Source of the DNA: an uncultured bacterium | GTDB taxonomy: Bacteria; Chloroflexota; Anaerolineae; JACIWP01 | Direction: 5' to 3' | Assembly: GCA_903872005.1 (NCBI GenBank) | Contig: CAIQJD010000197.1 | Location: 1 to 7,347, forward strand | Length of the DNA: 7,347 bases | Part shown: positions 1 through 6,763 of the stretch, one piece after another | How positions within the stretch are numbered: position 1 is the first letter of the stretch | Layout: every line of letters begins with the position of its first letter | Notes under the pieces: generated by a model | Told to the model about the DNA's origin: nothing | Databases searched by the model: none | The model's input: the letters and a program-made list of their open reading frames with translations, nothing else | Program-made: the position numbers and the translations under genes

Positions 1-113
1 CGGCCGATCCGTCGGCGCTGGCTCGGCGCCGGGCCACCGATGGCGCGCCACAGGGTGAGCGCGCCGGCCCAAAGGAGCGCCGAGACGCCCAAGAGAATGA
101 TCGCTTCGAGCAT
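1..113 (-). CDS. N-terminal fragment of an unidentified membrane-anchored protein
   Basis: Thirty-seven complete codons run from an ATG at 113 to the window edge with no stop. The fragment begins MLEAIILLGV and continues with a hydrophobic stretch (about residues 3-24), then GGPAPSQRRR, a basic segment. One N-terminal transmembrane helix followed by positive charges predicts an anchor with the N-terminus outside, or the first helix of a larger membrane protein. The start is well supported: AGGAGG (complement of 123-128) sits 9 nt upstream, the clearest ribosome binding site in the window. The gene follows the flippase-like gene in the same direction after 82 nt. The family cannot be named from 37 residues, and the function is unknown. 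Because it is short and GC rich, chance coding remains possible. Confidence 0.6.
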   Translation of the reverse strand, partial: MLEAIILLGVSALLWAGALTLWRAIGGPAPSQRRRIG

Positions 114-122
114 GATCGCCAG

Positions 123-128
123 CCTCCT
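123..128 (-). promoter_or_regulatory. Consensus Shine-Dalgarno AGGAGG of the leftmost gene
   Basis: The plus strand reads cctcct, giving AGGAGG on the coding strand, 9 nt before the ATG at 113. It decides the start of the truncated leftmost gene. The other starts in the window have weaker matches (AGAGG, AGGG, or none clear). Confidence 0.7.
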
Positions 129-195
129 CGCGCCGCTGCGTACAAGGGCGGCGCACATCTTTTGAACGCCGGCGGATGCTCAATGGTTCCAGTTG

Positions 196-1233
196 TCAGG
201 CGGCGTCATCCTGATCGGACGGTTTGCGCGCGCCATCGCTGAACGTCTTCACGGTGCGGAGCAAGACGAACCCCACCACCAGCGGCAGCCAGAAGGTGAG
301 GCCGCGAAAGGTGAGCGCAATCACTGTGGCGGTGGCCGCCGGCACGCCCAGCGAGTTGTAGACCAGGGTCATGACGCCCTCGACGACGCCGATGCCCTGG
401 GGCGTGATGGCGACGATCCAGAAGAGGAAGCCGATGGCGAAGCCGGCCACCAGCGGCCCCAGCCGGATCGGCTGGCGGAAGGCCAGGAAGAGCACGTACA
501 CCGAGAGGATGTCTACCGCGAAGGCCAGCAGGGCGATGAGCAACGTCCGCAGCAGTCCCCAGGGGTGCGCGGCGATGCCGGCCGCGGCTTCCACAAATTC
601 GCGCGCCGTCTCGCGCGTCCATGCGTCATCCAGGAGCGGCGGCCGGCGCAGCCAGCCGGCCACGCGATTGATGACGCGTTGGGAGACATCCAGCATGGCA
701 TGCAGCGCGCCTGGCCGCCACAGGCCCAGGAGCAATGCGCCCAGTTGGACCGCAATTAAGACGAGCAACCCCGCCGCGCCGACGATTTGATAGGCTTGCA
801 GGTCTTCGACCAGGAACAGATAGAACAGCCCCAAGAAGACGACGATTGCCAGGGCGCTGAAATCCGCCACATGGGCCAACAATTTGCCGGCGGTGGCGCG
901 CGTGGCCGAATGGCCGCGCCGGGCGGCGTCATCGGCGAAGAGGGCGAAGCCGCTGGCCCCGCCGGTCGGGGCCGCGACATTGACGAAGAGCGACGCCAGG
1001 AAGACGGCCAGCAGCTCCAGGATCTGGCGCTCCTGCCCTACGATGCGAAAGGCCGAACGATAGATCTCCGCATAGAAGATGTAGTACAGGACTTGCAGCA
1101 ACACCGCGACGAGGAGCCACTGCCATTGGCCGGTCGCCAGCGTGCGAAGAAGCTGGCGGATTTCGTCCAGACGCGTGAGGATGACGATAAAGAAAGCTAT
1201 CGCTAATATCCAGAGTAGCCAGGATCGCTTCAT
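196..1233 (-). CDS. Flippase-like integral membrane protein (LPG synthase TM / UPF0104 family)
   Basis: This 345-residue polytopic inner-membrane protein matches the lysylphosphatidylglycerol synthase transmembrane region family (PF03706, also called flippase-like domain, TIGR00374). Hydrophobic segments lie near residues 4-20, 38-56, 72-88, 118-140, 148-170, 226-252, 259-277, 281-305 and 312-326. Two family-type motifs are visible: NVAAPTGGASG (85-95), in the position of the Pro/Gly-rich loop after the third helix, and TPQGIGVVEG (278-287), the conserved P-x-G-x-G-x-x-E loop. The length is that of stand-alone family members. No soluble MprF aminoacyl-transferase domain follows, so lipid aminoacylation is unlikely, and movement of a lipid or lipid-linked sugar is an inference from the family. 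The C-terminal tail is charged (about 327-345). AGGG lies 6 nt before the ATG. The gene sits 43 nt after the hydrolase gene, which suggests co-transcription. Confidence 0.88.
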   Translation of the reverse strand: MKRSWLLWILAIAFFIVILTRLDEIRQLLRTLATGQWQWLLVAVLLQVLYYIFYAEIYRSAFRIVGQERQILELLAVFLASLFVNVAAPTGGASGFALFADDAARRGHSATRATAGKLLAHVADFSALAIVVFLGLFYLFLVEDLQAYQIVGAAGLLVLIAVQLGALLLGLWRPGALHAMLDVSQRVINRVAGWLRRPPLLDDAWTRETAREFVEAAAGIAAHPWGLLRTLLIALLAFAVDILSVYVLFLAFRQPIRLGPLVAGFAIGFLFWIVAITPQGIGVVEGVMTLVYNSLGVPAATATVIALTFRGLTFWLPLVVGFVLLRTVKTFSDGARKPSDQDDAA

Positions 1234-1276
1234 GTCCTACCCTACGAGCTTATCCATTTGTTTGGGACTGGGATGC

Positions 1277-2050
1277 TCAACGTGTGCGCCGGCGCCATTC
1301 GTCCTTGAGTTCCAATGCGCGCAGATCATCGCCGGCGGCCAGGAAGTCTTTGATCAGGCGGTCGAACTTGCCGCGCTCTTCCAGCATGGGGAAGTGACGG
1401 GAGTCATCGAACTGGACTAAGCGCGTGTTTTGGCCGGCCGTGAGGAGAGCTTCTTCCCCAAAGGGGCGCACTATGGGGTCTTTGCTCCCATTTACCAGCA
1501 TCACCGGCATGTTCAGGCCGGCCAGGATCGCGGGCAAATCGTCGTGGTCCAGCGAGTCAATGCTCGGCTCGATGACCGTTGGATCGGTCTTACGCAGCTC
1601 TTCCGATAGCTCGGCATAGTCCTGCCAGCGGTAGCCGCCAAAGAGGCCGCGACCGCCGACCATCGCCTTGCGGCTGACCGCATTCTTCGTCAACGGCAGG
1701 CTGACCGCCATGATCCGCTCGACGCGTGTTGGGAAGAGGCCGGCGAAGCGGAGCGCCGCCGCCGCGCCCAGAGCATGGCCGACCAGCGTCACGCGCCACA
1801 TGCCAACCGACTCCATGAATGCCTCAATCTGCTTCACGAAATCGTTGATCTGCCCGCGGCCCCTGGCGCGGTCGGTATCGCCGAAGCCCCAGAAGTCGAA
1901 GGCATAGCCGCGCGAGCCGGCGCAGATTTCCTCCATCGTGTGCATCCAGTAGCGCCAGGATCCAAGCCAGCCGTGCAGGAAGACCACCGGCCGGCCGCGG
2001 CCGATGGTCTCATAGTGCACCAGGCTACCTTCGATGATGACTGCGCTCAT
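1277..2050 (-). CDS. Alpha/beta-hydrolase-fold protein with Ala at the nucleophile position
   Basis: This 257-residue soluble protein has the alpha/beta hydrolase fold 1 layout. The oxyanion-loop motif HGWLGS is at 26-31, and a strand with FDFWGFGDTD (51-60) matches the usual D-x-x-G-x-G-x-S/T-D. The nucleophile elbow GHALG is at 91-95, the acid loop NGSKDP has Asp191, and a late His is in DSRHF (His219). The elbow should read G-x-S-x-G, but residue 93 is Ala, encoded by GCT at 1774-1772. The Asp and His remain, as does the rest of the fold, so the gene is not decaying. It has no signal peptide. Ordinary Ser-dependent ester or epoxide chemistry is therefore not expected. A binding, scaffolding or sensor role, or a Ser-independent reaction, is an inference. 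The ATG has only a weak upstream AGAGG (12 nt away). It lies between the CheY-like gene (55 nt) and the flippase-like gene (43 nt), all in one direction. Confidence 0.9.
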   Translation of the reverse strand: MSAVIIEGSLVHYETIGRGRPVVFLHGWLGSWRYWMHTMEEICAGSRGYAFDFWGFGDTDRARGRGQINDFVKQIEAFMESVGMWRVTLVGHALGAAAALRFAGLFPTRVERIMAVSLPLTKNAVSRKAMVGGRGLFGGYRWQDYAELSEELRKTDPTVIEPSIDSLDHDDLPAILAGLNMPVMLVNGSKDPIVRPFGEEALLTAGQNTRLVQFDDSRHFPMLEERGKFDRLIKDFLAAGDDLRALELKDEWRRRTR

Positions 2051-2105
2051 AGGCTTGAGATGCCTCTGGGCAACACGGGGCGCGCTGCGCCGCTTACGTC
2101 GCGCT

Positions 2106-2483
2106 TCAATGGCCGGCGCGCGCCAGAATATCTTGCACCTGCTTCAACAACTCATCTGGCGCAAAAGGCTTCAGGATATATTCCAGAGCGCCGGAATCCA
2201 TGCCTTGCTGAATCTCGCTGACCTGCCCTTTGGCGGACAGGAAGACCACCGGGATATCTTTGGTCGCGGCGTCTGCTTTGAGCACCTTACACGCCTCGAA
2301 CCCGGTCATCTTGGGCATCCGCACATCCATCAGGATGAGATCGGGCTTGACTTCTTGGGCTTTGGCTACGCCGGCCTCGCCATTGCCGGCTTCAAAGGTC
2401 TCGATTGCTCCGAGCTGCAACGTGAAAACGATCAGTTCCCGGATGTCGCGCTCATCTTCAACAATTAACACTCGTTTGCCCAT
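2106..2483 (-). CDS. Single-domain CheY-like response regulator
   Basis: The 125-residue protein is one complete receiver domain with nothing attached. The acidic pocket is Glu9-Asp10 (LIVEDE), the phosphoacceptor is Asp53 in LMDVRMP, the switch Ser is Ser83 in FLSAKG, and the conserved Lys is Lys105 in ILKPF. All residues needed for Mg-dependent phosphotransfer are present, so it should accept phosphate from the histidine kinase encoded just upstream. Its ATG overlaps the kinase stop by one base (TAATG), with AGAGG 7 nt upstream inside the kinase gene. This predicts translational coupling and matched amounts. It lacks a DNA-binding or enzymatic domain, so it probably works by contacting a partner protein, as an intermediate in a phosphorelay, or as a phosphate sink. 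Confidence 0.96.
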   Translation of the reverse strand: MGKRVLIVEDERDIRELIVFTLQLGAIETFEAGNGEAGVAKAQEVKPDLILMDVRMPKMTGFEACKVLKADAATKDIPVVFLSAKGQVSEIQQGMDSGALEYILKPFAPDELLKQVQDILARAGH

Positions 2484-2485
2484 TA
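2483..2485 (-). other. TAATG stop/start overlap between kinase and CheY-like gene
   Basis: The TAA of the kinase (2485-2483) shares its last base with the ATG of the CheY-like gene (2483-2481). This supports coupling of kinase and receiver production. Confidence 0.85.
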
Positions 2486-5400
2486 GGTTACCTCTGTTCG
2501 CTGATCGGCGGCCGGCTCATCTGGCGCTGGCTCCGGGCGGATCGGCAAGCTGACCATAAAGGCGCTGCCACGCCCCAGATTGCTCTCCACGCCGATGTGG
2601 CCGCCGTGCATCTCCACAAAAGATTTGACGATAGAGAGTCCCAGGCCAGTGCCCTGTGACTCGCGCACGCGCGGCGTGTCGCCGCGATAGAAACGGTCGA
2701 AGATTTTCGCCTGATCTTCGGGGCTGATGCCGATGCCGGTATCCACCACGGCGACCCTGACCGTCTGTTCGCCGGCGGTTGCCTGGATCGTAATGGCCCC
2801 CCCTTCGTCTGTGTACAGGCTGGCATTGCCGACCAGGTTCACCAATATCTGCGTCAGACGATCCCGGTCGCCGGTGACCAGCGGCAACGCGGCCGGCGCA
2901 TCCACCACCAACTGCTGCCCCTTCTGTTGCACCTGCGCCCCAAAGGAACCCGCCACGGCCTGGATCACATCCACCAGTTGCACCGGCTGCAAGTTCAGCT
3001 TGATCTTCCCCGTCTCAATCCGACCGATGTCCAGCAGGTCATTGATGAGATTGGTCAGGCGGTCGGCATTGCGCCGGATGATGGAGACGAAACGGCGCTG
3101 TTCGTCATTCAGGGCGCCGATCTTCTCCGCGGCGAGGAGGTCGGTATAGCCCTTGATGGATGTCATGGGTGTGCGTAATTCGTGCGAGACGGTGGAGACG
3201 AACTCATTCTTCGTGCGCTCCGCTTCTACCTCGCGGGTGATGTCGCGCAGGACCGTGACCAGGCCCAACAGCTCGCCGCGCCCTTTCAAGACCGGCGCCA
3301 GGGTGGCGCTGATGATCTTGGCGCCAATTTCGAGCCGGCTCTGCACGATCTTGGACGCGCCGCGCGACTTCATCAGCCCCTCTGCGCCGCTGAGGAGCTG
3401 GCGCTGGCCCTCCGGATCCGCGGCGTAGAAGAAGTTCCGCACATCCTGCCCCACGGCCGTCGCCGCACGCGCCTGCAGGATGCGCTCGGCGGCCGCGTTC
3501 ATCAGGATGACCCGATTGCTCAGGTCATTCACCAATACGCCATCGGCGATAGATTCCAGGATGGCCTTGTTGCGCGAGGTCTCTTCTTGTTGCTGACGCA
3601 CCGTCGCGCCCAGGCGCTCCGCCTGGTCGGCGATGAAGCTATATAGCTCGGCGTTGGCGATGGCGGTGGCAACCTGGTTGGCCGCCGGCAAGACCAGGGT
3701 CAAATGGCTGGCGTCGAAGTAGTTGATGCGGTCATGGAAGAGGAGCAGGACGCCCAGGACATCCTCGCCGGTCGTCAGGGGCACGGCCAGCGCCGAGCGC
3801 GGCCGGGTGGTGACGGTGGCAAGCTGAATCCAGTGGATATCTTTGGACGTGTCCATGACGATGGTCGGTTGGCCGGTTTCCAGCACCCAGCCGGCCAGGC
3901 CGACGCCGCGCGGCAGCTTGGTCGCCGCGCCCTCGCGCGGCACGCTGCTCTCGCGGCCGACGGCGGCGCGGGTCACCAGCAAGTCCTGGCGCGGGTCGAG
4001 GAGCATGATCACGCCCTCGGAATAGCCAATGACTTCTTGCATCAACTGCAAGGCGCGGTTCATCACCTGGTAGAGATCCAGGCTGGAGCCAAGCTCGCTG
4101 GAAATGCGGTACAGCGCTTCGACGCGGTCGCGCTCCAGGCGCACTTCGCGCGTGCGCTCTTCGACGCGCAGCTCGAGCTGCCGGCTGAATTCCCAGACCT
4201 CGTCGTACAGCCGCGCATTCTCGATGGCGGTGGCCGCCTGGCCGGCGATGAGCTGACATTGCTCGATCTCTTCCGCGGTGAAGCGACGCTGCGCCGTGGT
4301 GATATTCAGGTTGAGTGTGCCGATGACGGCGTCGCGCGCGATCATGGGCACTACCAACAGCGCGCGCACGCCGCGCCATTCCAGAATGCCGCGCATCTCG
4401 GAAGTCAACGGATCAGCCCGGACATTGGAAATGAGGGCCGGCGCTTTGGTCTCAATGACCTGGCGCATCAAGGGGTCTTCGCCCAGCGGCACGCGGAAGG
4501 GCGTCTCGCTGTCATTTTCGCCGTGCTGGCTTTCGGCAACGACCTGGCCGAATTGATGATCCTTGTCAAAGAGGATCACCTGGCTCTGTTGCACACGGAA
4601 GAGCCGCGCGGTTTCGTCCACCACCGTCTGCAAGATGCGCCGCGGCTCCAACGAAGAGCTGATTGCCTGCGCCACCTGGAGCATGGCCTCGGCGGCTTCG
4701 GCGCGGCGCTGCTCTTGCTCGAAGAGCCGGCGGTTTTCGATGGCGACGGCCGCCTGGCTGGCGAATACTTGCAGTGTGGCGATGGTATCCGGGTCGGGGC
4801 GCCGGTGGCTGGCCGGGTCGTCCACCGAGAGCAGCCCCAGGAGTTGGCGATTGGATCCCCACAGCGGCACCAGCAGCATGTCATGCGGATGCCAGGCGTC
4901 TTCGCTCTCTTCTGCGCCGGCCGGCAGCGGCGTGTACAAATGGAGGTGCGCGCCCCAGTGCTCGGCCTGTTCCTGGGGATAGAAATAGGCATTCGCCCCG
5001 ACGCGGTATGCGTCGGTGAGGATCTCCTGGATCACGGCGGCCGGCTGGCGCACAGACTTGAGCAGCTCGAACACGCGCAGCGGCAGGCCGGCGGCTACCA
5101 CCCGGCGCATGGCCGGCGGGTCATCTTCTACCACGCTGAAGAGGACGACGTTGAATCCGACCGATTCCTGGATGCCATAGGCCGCGTTTTCCAGGATGTC
5201 TTCCAACGGCCGGTCGGTGCGCGCATCGTGGCTGATCTGGAAGAGCTGATCCAGTTGCTGATTGCGCCGGCGCAGCGCCTCGCGCTCGCGCACCTGTTCC
5301 GCGTAGCGCCAGGCATTGCCGATGGCGATGGATGCGTGCGCCGCAAGCATTTCCAGGAATTCGGCGGCCTCGTCACCGAACTGATGGGGCTGCTGGCTGC

Positions 5401-5860
5401 GTAAGTTGATGACGCCCACCACGTCGCCGGCGTAGAAGATGGGCGTGGAGATGGCCGAACGCGTGGCCGGTTTCACGCAAATGGTGTAGCCGGCCGGCTC
5501 CGTGGCAATGTCGGACACGATGCAGGTATGCCCGGAGAGGAGCGCCACGCCGGCCAGGTTGTTCTTCGTCGGGAACTCCGCCAGGCTGGCTTCAATGCGC
5601 GCGATCTCATCGGGCGAATAGCCTTCCGTGGCGCCCAGGCGAAACTCACCGCTGCCGGGGTCGCGCAACATGATGTTGCCATGGCCGGCCGAGAGGGCGA
5701 GCATGGCTTCGCGATGCACGGACGCGAGGAGCCGGCTGATGTCCAGCGTTGCGCTAAGCTCCTGGGCAATGCGCTGCATGGCCTCCAGCTCGCTCACCCG
5801 CCGGCGCAGCTTCTCTTCGGTCGAGATATCAGGTTGGCTCTGCCACTGGTCAACAGACAC
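2483..5860 (-). CDS. Soluble multi-GAF/PAS sensor histidine kinase
   Basis: This 1125-residue cytoplasmic kinase has no transmembrane segment or signal peptide. Domains in order are: coiled coil (about 14-38), GAF1 (40-180), GAF2 (215-377), GAF3 (405-548), GAF4 (595-740), PAS (762-875), HisKA (881-947) and HATPase_c (about 995-1107). Helical linkers rich in Arg/Glu/Gln join the GAFs (183-210, 378-398, 548-586, 740-768). The H-box is VSHELRTP with phospho-acceptor His893; the following E-L-R-T fits the HisKA phosphatase motif. The ATP lid carries the N-box NLVGNASLYT (1008-1017), G1 DTGIGIS (1040-1046), F-box IFDRFYRG and G2 GTGLGLSIVK (1070-1079). The N-box has Leu where Lys/Arg is usual. The start is GTG at 5860, 12 nt after the preceding stop; the next Met is residue 28, after the first coiled coil. 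Likely partners are the receivers on either side. The signal is unknown; GAF ligands cannot be read from sequence. Confidence 0.95.
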   Translation of the reverse strand: MSVDQWQSQPDISTEEKLRRRVSELEAMQRIAQELSATLDISRLLASVHREAMLALSAGHGNIMLRDPGSGEFRLGATEGYSPDEIARIEASLAEFPTKNNLAGVALLSGHTCIVSDIATEPAGYTICVKPATRSAISTPIFYAGDVVGVINLRSQQPHQFGDEAAEFLEMLAAHASIAIGNAWRYAEQVREREALRRRNQQLDQLFQISHDARTDRPLEDILENAAYGIQESVGFNVVLFSVVEDDPPAMRRVVAAGLPLRVFELLKSVRQPAAVIQEILTDAYRVGANAYFYPQEQAEHWGAHLHLYTPLPAGAEESEDAWHPHDMLLVPLWGSNRQLLGLLSVDDPASHRRPDPDTIATLQVFASQAAVAIENRRLFEQEQRRAEAAEAMLQVAQAISSSLEPRRILQTVVDETARLFRVQQSQVILFDKDHQFGQVVAESQHGENDSETPFRVPLGEDPLMRQVIETKAPALISNVRADPLTSEMRGILEWRGVRALLVVPMIARDAVIGTLNLNITTAQRRFTAEEIEQCQLIAGQAATAIENARLYDEVWEFSRQLELRVEERTREVRLERDRVEALYRISSELGSSLDLYQVMNRALQLMQEVIGYSEGVIMLLDPRQDLLVTRAAVGRESSVPREGAATKLPRGVGLAGWVLETGQPTIVMDTSKDIHWIQLATVTTRPRSALAVPLTTGEDVLGVLLLFHDRINYFDASHLTLVLPAANQVATAIANAELYSFIADQAERLGATVRQQQEETSRNKAILESIADGVLVNDLSNRVILMNAAAERILQARAATAVGQDVRNFFYAADPEGQRQLLSGAEGLMKSRGASKIVQSRLEIGAKIISATLAPVLKGRGELLGLVTVLRDITREVEAERTKNEFVSTVSHELRTPMTSIKGYTDLLAAEKIGALNDEQRRFVSIIRRNADRLTNLINDLLDIGRIETGKIKLNLQPVQLVDVIQAVAGSFGAQVQQKGQQLVVDAPAALPLVTGDRDRLTQILVNLVGNASLYTDEGGAITIQATAGEQTVRVAVVDTGIGISPEDQAKIFDRFYRGDTPRVRESQGTGLGLSIVKSFVEMHGGHIGVESNLGRGSAFMVSLPIRPEPAPDEPAADQRTEVT
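2491..2495 (-). promoter_or_regulatory. Ribosome binding site for the CheY-like gene, inside the kinase gene
   Basis: AGAGG on the coding strand sits 7 nt before the ATG at 2483, within the last codons of the histidine kinase gene, whose TAA overlaps that ATG. The arrangement supports re-initiation by ribosomes finishing the kinase. Confidence 0.6.
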
Positions 5861-5872
5861 AGGCCACTCTCG

Positions 5873-6763
5873 CTACCCCCCGGCGGCCACGCGGCGGGCC
5901 TCGGAGGCGACTTCGGTGATTTCTCGGATGTCCGAGAAGGGCGCCGTCTTGTCCGTGATGGCGCCAATCGCCACGCTCATCAGCGGGGCCAGCCGTTTCT
6001 GGCCGGCCTCTTCAATGAGCAAGGCTCCTCGCTCGCGATCCTGAAATGAGTAGAACGAATCAATGCCCTTCGCGAACTTCTCGCTGATCTGCTGGCTGAG
6101 CTGGTCCTGCTTGCCGCCGCGCGTGATGACGATGAAATCGTTGCCGCCGACATGGCCGATGAAGTCGGCCGGCGTGCCCAGCTCGTTGACCACGTCCGTG
6201 ACGACCATGGAGGTATAGCGCAGCACGTCATCGCCGGCGACGAACCCGTAGACATCGGCGAAGGGCGCGTAATGCTTGATGCCGATGTAGAGCACGCTCC
6301 AGGCGCCGCCGCGCAGCAATTGCTTGAGCTGCTCCTCAATGAGCCGGCTGCTGGGCAGGCCGGTGACCGGGCTGGTCAGGCTTTCATACGAGGCGCGCCG
6401 CAAGGCATTTTGCAGGCGCAGGCGCAATTCTTCAATGTCAAAGGGCTTGGTGATATAGTCATCGGCGCCCAGCTCCAGGCCGGCGATCTTGTCGCTGCGC
6501 TCGTCCTTCTGGGTCAGGAAGAGAATTGGGATGTGGCTGGTGCGTAAGTTCTTGCGTAGCTGACGACAGACTTCGTAACCGTCAATATCGGGCAGGCGAA
6601 TATCCAGGATGACGACATTGGGCAATTGGCGCCGGCCGATTTCCAGCGCATCCCGTCCGCGGCCAGCGACCAGGGTCTCGTAACCGTGCGCCTCGAAATA
6701 GATTTTCAGCATCGTCGAGATGTCTACGTCATCTTCCACAATCAAGATGCGCTCTTTGCTCAT
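5873..6763 (-). CDS. Response regulator: receiver plus catalytically degenerate GGDEF domain
   Basis: The 296-residue protein has a full receiver (about 1-122): Asp11-Asp12, phosphoacceptor Asp54 in ILDIRLPD, Thr84 in FLTQKD, and Lys106 in ITKPF. A GGDEF-fold domain follows (about 128-293), recognisable from SPVTGLPSSR (131-140), VYGFVAGDDVLRY (171-183) and the GGNDF signature (206-210). Against active diguanylate cyclases, the first metal Asp of the DxD strand is Gly161, the guanine-contacting Asn of I-N-D is Ala169, and GGDEF reads GGNDF. The inhibitory-site R-x-x-D upstream reads T-P-A-D (197-200), lacking the Arg. Cyclic-di-GMP synthesis is therefore unlikely, and canonical I-site binding too. 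It may bind another nucleotide or a protein. The ATG overlaps the upstream stop as ATGA, with GGGAGGG 10 nt ahead, and the kinase begins 12 nt downstream. Confidence 0.93.
   Translation of the reverse strand: MSKERILIVEDDVDISTMLKIYFEAHGYETLVAGRGRDALEIGRRQLPNVVILDIRLPDIDGYEVCRQLRKNLRTSHIPILFLTQKDERSDKIAGLELGADDYITKPFDIEELRLRLQNALRRASYESLTSPVTGLPSSRLIEEQLKQLLRGGAWSVLYIGIKHYAPFADVYGFVAGDDVLRYTSMVVTDVVNELGTPADFIGHVGGNDFIVITRGGKQDQLSQQISEKFAKGIDSFYSFQDRERGALLIEEAGQKRLAPLMSVAIGAITDKTAPFSDIREITEVASEARRVAAGG
6760..6763 (-). other. ATGA stop/start overlap (translational coupling)
   Basis: The coding strand reads ATGA: TGA ends the beta-helix gene and ATG begins the receiver-GGDEF gene. Such 4-nt overlaps are typical of coupled genes in one operon. 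Confidence 0.85.

Noticed and set aside
193..759. Plus-strand frame of 188 codons opposite the flippase-like gene
   Set aside because: The translation is highly polar and low in complexity (His, Gln, Glu, Arg) with no fold signature, while the opposite strand encodes an obvious multi-pass membrane protein.
1237..1257. Six-codon mini-frame (MDKLVG) just before the flippase-like gene, in its frame
   Set aside because: No ribosome binding site precedes it and such frames occur by chance; there is no repeat of one codon or hairpin suggesting an attenuator.
2079..2091. Small hairpin GGCGC-AGC-GCGCC between the hydrolase and CheY-like genes
   Set aside because: The stem is only 5 bp with no following T run on the coding strand, so it does not qualify as an intrinsic terminator; such stems are common in G+C-rich DNA.
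3704..5404. Open frame of 566 codons on the plus strand, antisense to the kinase
   Set aside because: The minus-strand kinase covers it with clear domains in order. The plus-strand translation shows no family motif and is Arg/Gly/Ala/His rich, as expected for the shadow frame of G+C-rich coding DNA.
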